Shown here one piece after another: positions 5,858-7,274 of a stretch of DNA of 7,274 bases. A model generated the notes under the pieces. It saw only the letters and a program-made list of their open reading frames with translations. It was not told where the DNA came from and did not search any database. The translations under genes were made by a program, and so were the position numbers. The first letter of the stretch is position 1; each line of letters opens with the position of its first letter. This stretch comes from an uncultured Bacilli bacterium (GTDB lineage: Bacteria; Bacillota_I; Bacilli_A; RF39; UBA660): positions 1 to 7,274 of the forward strand of contig CAKOLP010000041.1 of the NCBI GenBank assembly GCA_934096025.1, in the 5' to 3' direction.

Positions 5858-7180
5858 ATGAAAAGAAAATTTTATAATCAATTAATTCAATGGAAAAATA
5901 ATAATTTGGGTGTACCTTTAATGGTTATTGGTGCTAGACAAGTTGGTAAAACATATATTATAGAAAAATTTTGTGAAGAAAATTTTAAAAATTATTATTG
6001 TTTAAATTTTATGAAAGATAAAGACTTTAAACAAATTTTTGAACAGGCAGGCTCTTTTGAAAAAAAAGTAGAAATTTTAGAAGCTGTAATTGGGGTTAGT
6101 TTGCGAAACAATAAGGATACTATTTTATTTGTAGATGAAGTGCAAGAATGTGAAAGTTTTATTGAGTCTTTAAAGTTTTTTAATGAAAGCATAGATAATT
6201 TTAATATTATTTGTGCAGGTTCTCTGTTAGGTGTAGCTGTTAAAAGGTTTAAGTGTTCATTTCCTGTTGGTAAAGTAATTATTAAATATATGTATCCTTT
6301 GGACTTTGAGGAATTTTTATGGGCTACGGGAAATGAAAGATTTGTTCCTTATATAAGGTCATCTTTTCTTAGTAATGAGAAAGTGCCTGATTTAATTCAT
6401 AATACTTTAATAGAACTTTATTATAAATTTTTGTATTTAGGTGGAATGCCTGTGGTAATTGATAATTTTATAAAACAAAAAATGAATATGAGTTTAATAG
6501 ATAATAATTTGATAAAGTATATAATAGAAGTATATTTTGATGATATGAGTAAATATGCTTCAAATCTGGAAACTATAAGAATTAGGAATATTTATAGAAG
6601 TATTCCATCTCAACTTGCTAAAGAAAATCAGAAATTTATGTTTTCTTTAGTTGATGAAAAAGATAATAGAAAAAGAGATTATATTTCTGCCCTAGATTGG
6701 CTTATTGCAAGTAAGTTAGTATTTTTGTGTAATCAAGTAACTAAGCCAGAATATCCTTTAAATGGATTTATAGATAATGATGCTTATAAAATTTATTTGA
6801 GTGATACAGGTATTTTAAATAGTTTGTTAAATATTTCACTAAAATGCTATTTACTAGATCAAGATTTTTCTTACAAGGGGGTAATTACGGAAAATTATGT
6901 AGCTAATGAACTTATTAAGATGGGATATGATTTACATTATTGGAGTAGAAAGGGAAAAAATAACGCTAATGCAGAAGTAGATTTTCTTTTTCAAAAAGAT
7001 AATAAAATTATTCCAGTTGAAGTAAAAGCTGGGAAAAATACTCAAGCAAAAAGTTTAAAAGTCTATATGGAACATTATAATGCAGAGTATGCTATAAGGC
7101 TAAGTATAAATAACTTTAATTTAAGTAATGGTGTTAAAGATATTCCTTTGTATGCGTTATTTTGTTCAGAAAATGTTTAG
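5858..7180 (+). CDS. AAA family ATPase with C-terminal DUF4143 domain
   Basis: A 440-residue cytoplasmic protein of the AAA_14/DUF4143 family. The N-terminal ATPase part has Walker A GARQVGKT (residues 25-32), Walker B ILFVDEVQ (89-96), the sensor-like stretch CAGSLLG (119-125), FPVGKV (135-140) and YPLDFEEFL (146-154). The C-terminal DUF4143 part ends in a PD-(D/E)XK nuclease-like pattern: E345 in ENYVANEL, D375 in AEVDFLF, and E388/K390 in VEVKAG. All catalytic-type residues appear present. These proteins are common, often multi-copy, in gut anaerobes and archaea; their role is not established, though a nucleic-acid-related or mobile-element-linked function is often suspected. The start ATG has AGGAG at 5843-5847, 10 nt upstream. 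It stands alone behind a GC-rich repeat array and a terminator, so it is a separate transcription unit, probably an accessory gene. No convincing promoter was found in the 5699-5857 gap. Confidence 0.9.
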   Translation: MKRKFYNQLIQWKNNNLGVPLMVIGARQVGKTYIIEKFCEENFKNYYCLNFMKDKDFKQIFEQAGSFEKKVEILEAVIGVSLRNNKDTILFVDEVQECESFIESLKFFNESIDNFNIICAGSLLGVAVKRFKCSFPVGKVIIKYMYPLDFEEFLWATGNERFVPYIRSSFLSNEKVPDLIHNTLIELYYKFLYLGGMPVVIDNFIKQKMNMSLIDNNLIKYIIEVYFDDMSKYASNLETIRIRNIYRSIPSQLAKENQKFMFSLVDEKDNRKRDYISALDWLIASKLVFLCNQVTKPEYPLNGFIDNDAYKIYLSDTGILNSLLNISLKCYLLDQDFSYKGVITENYVANELIKMGYDLHYWSRKGKNNANAEVDFLFQKDNKIIPVEVKAGKNTQAKSLKVYMEHYNAEYAIRLSINNFNLSNGVKDIPLYALFCSENV

Positions 7181-7206
7181 TTTTTGGAAAAAGTGATTGA
7201 AAAAAA

Positions 7207-7235
7207 TTGACATTTGGCTGTTTTTTTCATATAAT
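7207..7235 (+). promoter_or_regulatory. Strong housekeeping promoter at right edge
   Basis: TTGACA (7207-7212) and TATAAT (7230-7235) are both perfect consensus with an ideal 17-nt spacer. Transcription would start near 7242 and leave the window. The remaining 30 or so bases contain no start codon with an open frame (an ATG at 7257 is followed at once by TGA), so the transcript begins with an untranslated leader or an RNA gene. The gap 7181-7206 shows no convincing terminator for the preceding gene. Confidence 0.75.
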
Positions 7236-7274
7236 TTTAATCGGTACATTTTATTTATGTGAGTGGTTTAGTCG

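Noticed and set aside
5995..6192. Minus-strand frame of 65 codons within the AAA/DUF4143 gene
   Set aside because: Antisense shadow over the Walker B region; no independent support.
7181..7206. Terminator after the AAA/DUF4143 gene
   Set aside because: Only a TTTTT/AAAAA pairing around GG is possible, with no G-C pairs and no following T-run of the right form.

Overview
The window is very AT-rich. Reading frames are full of TTA, AAA and ATA codons, and genes end in TAA, TAG and TGA, so the code is standard and not the Mycoplasma code. The gene set (GerQ-type spore coat protein, YitT, YvcK, WhiA, an anaerobic NrdG-type activase, an EcfA-EcfA-TruA style arrangement) points to a low-GC, anaerobic Bacillota. 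An uncultured gut lineage of the Bacilli/RF39/Erysipelotrichia type would fit, but that placement is inference.

Layout. (1) Positions 1-203 hold the 3' end of a metallo-beta-lactamase-fold hydrolase on the plus strand. (2) A hairpin with U-tracts on both sides (207-254) serves it and the convergent minus-strand gerQ-like gene (256-612). (3) The gap 613-696 carries overlapping divergent promoter candidates: a sporulation (sigma-E-like) one toward gerQ and a housekeeping one toward yitT. (4) From 697 to 5674 runs one plus-strand cluster: yitT, yvcK, whiA, nrdG, two shortened ECF-ATPase-like genes, and truA. From yvcK onward every junction overlaps (4, 11, 11, 10 and 4 nt). A hairpin terminator at 5673-5698 closes it. 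(5) Positions 5699-5857 hold three tandem GC-rich 33-bp repeats. (6) Positions 5858-7180 encode an AAA ATPase/DUF4143 protein. (7) A near-perfect housekeeping promoter at 7207-7235 fires out of the right end.

The most unusual feature is the pair of small proteins at 3946-4419 and 4410-4958. Both look like remnants of the two ATPases of an energy-coupling factor (ECF) vitamin transporter. They keep the ATPase C-terminal features and sit directly before truA, where ecfA1-ecfA2-ecfT-truA is the common Firmicutes order. Their catalytic motifs are lost and ecfT is missing, yet both frames are intact and coupled to their neighbours. This looks like retention of catalytically dead ATPases in a new role rather than simple decay.

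A second anomaly is truA: the reading frame is full length but has an in-frame TAA at codon 68. It is either a fresh nonsense mutation, a sequence error, or a split gene.
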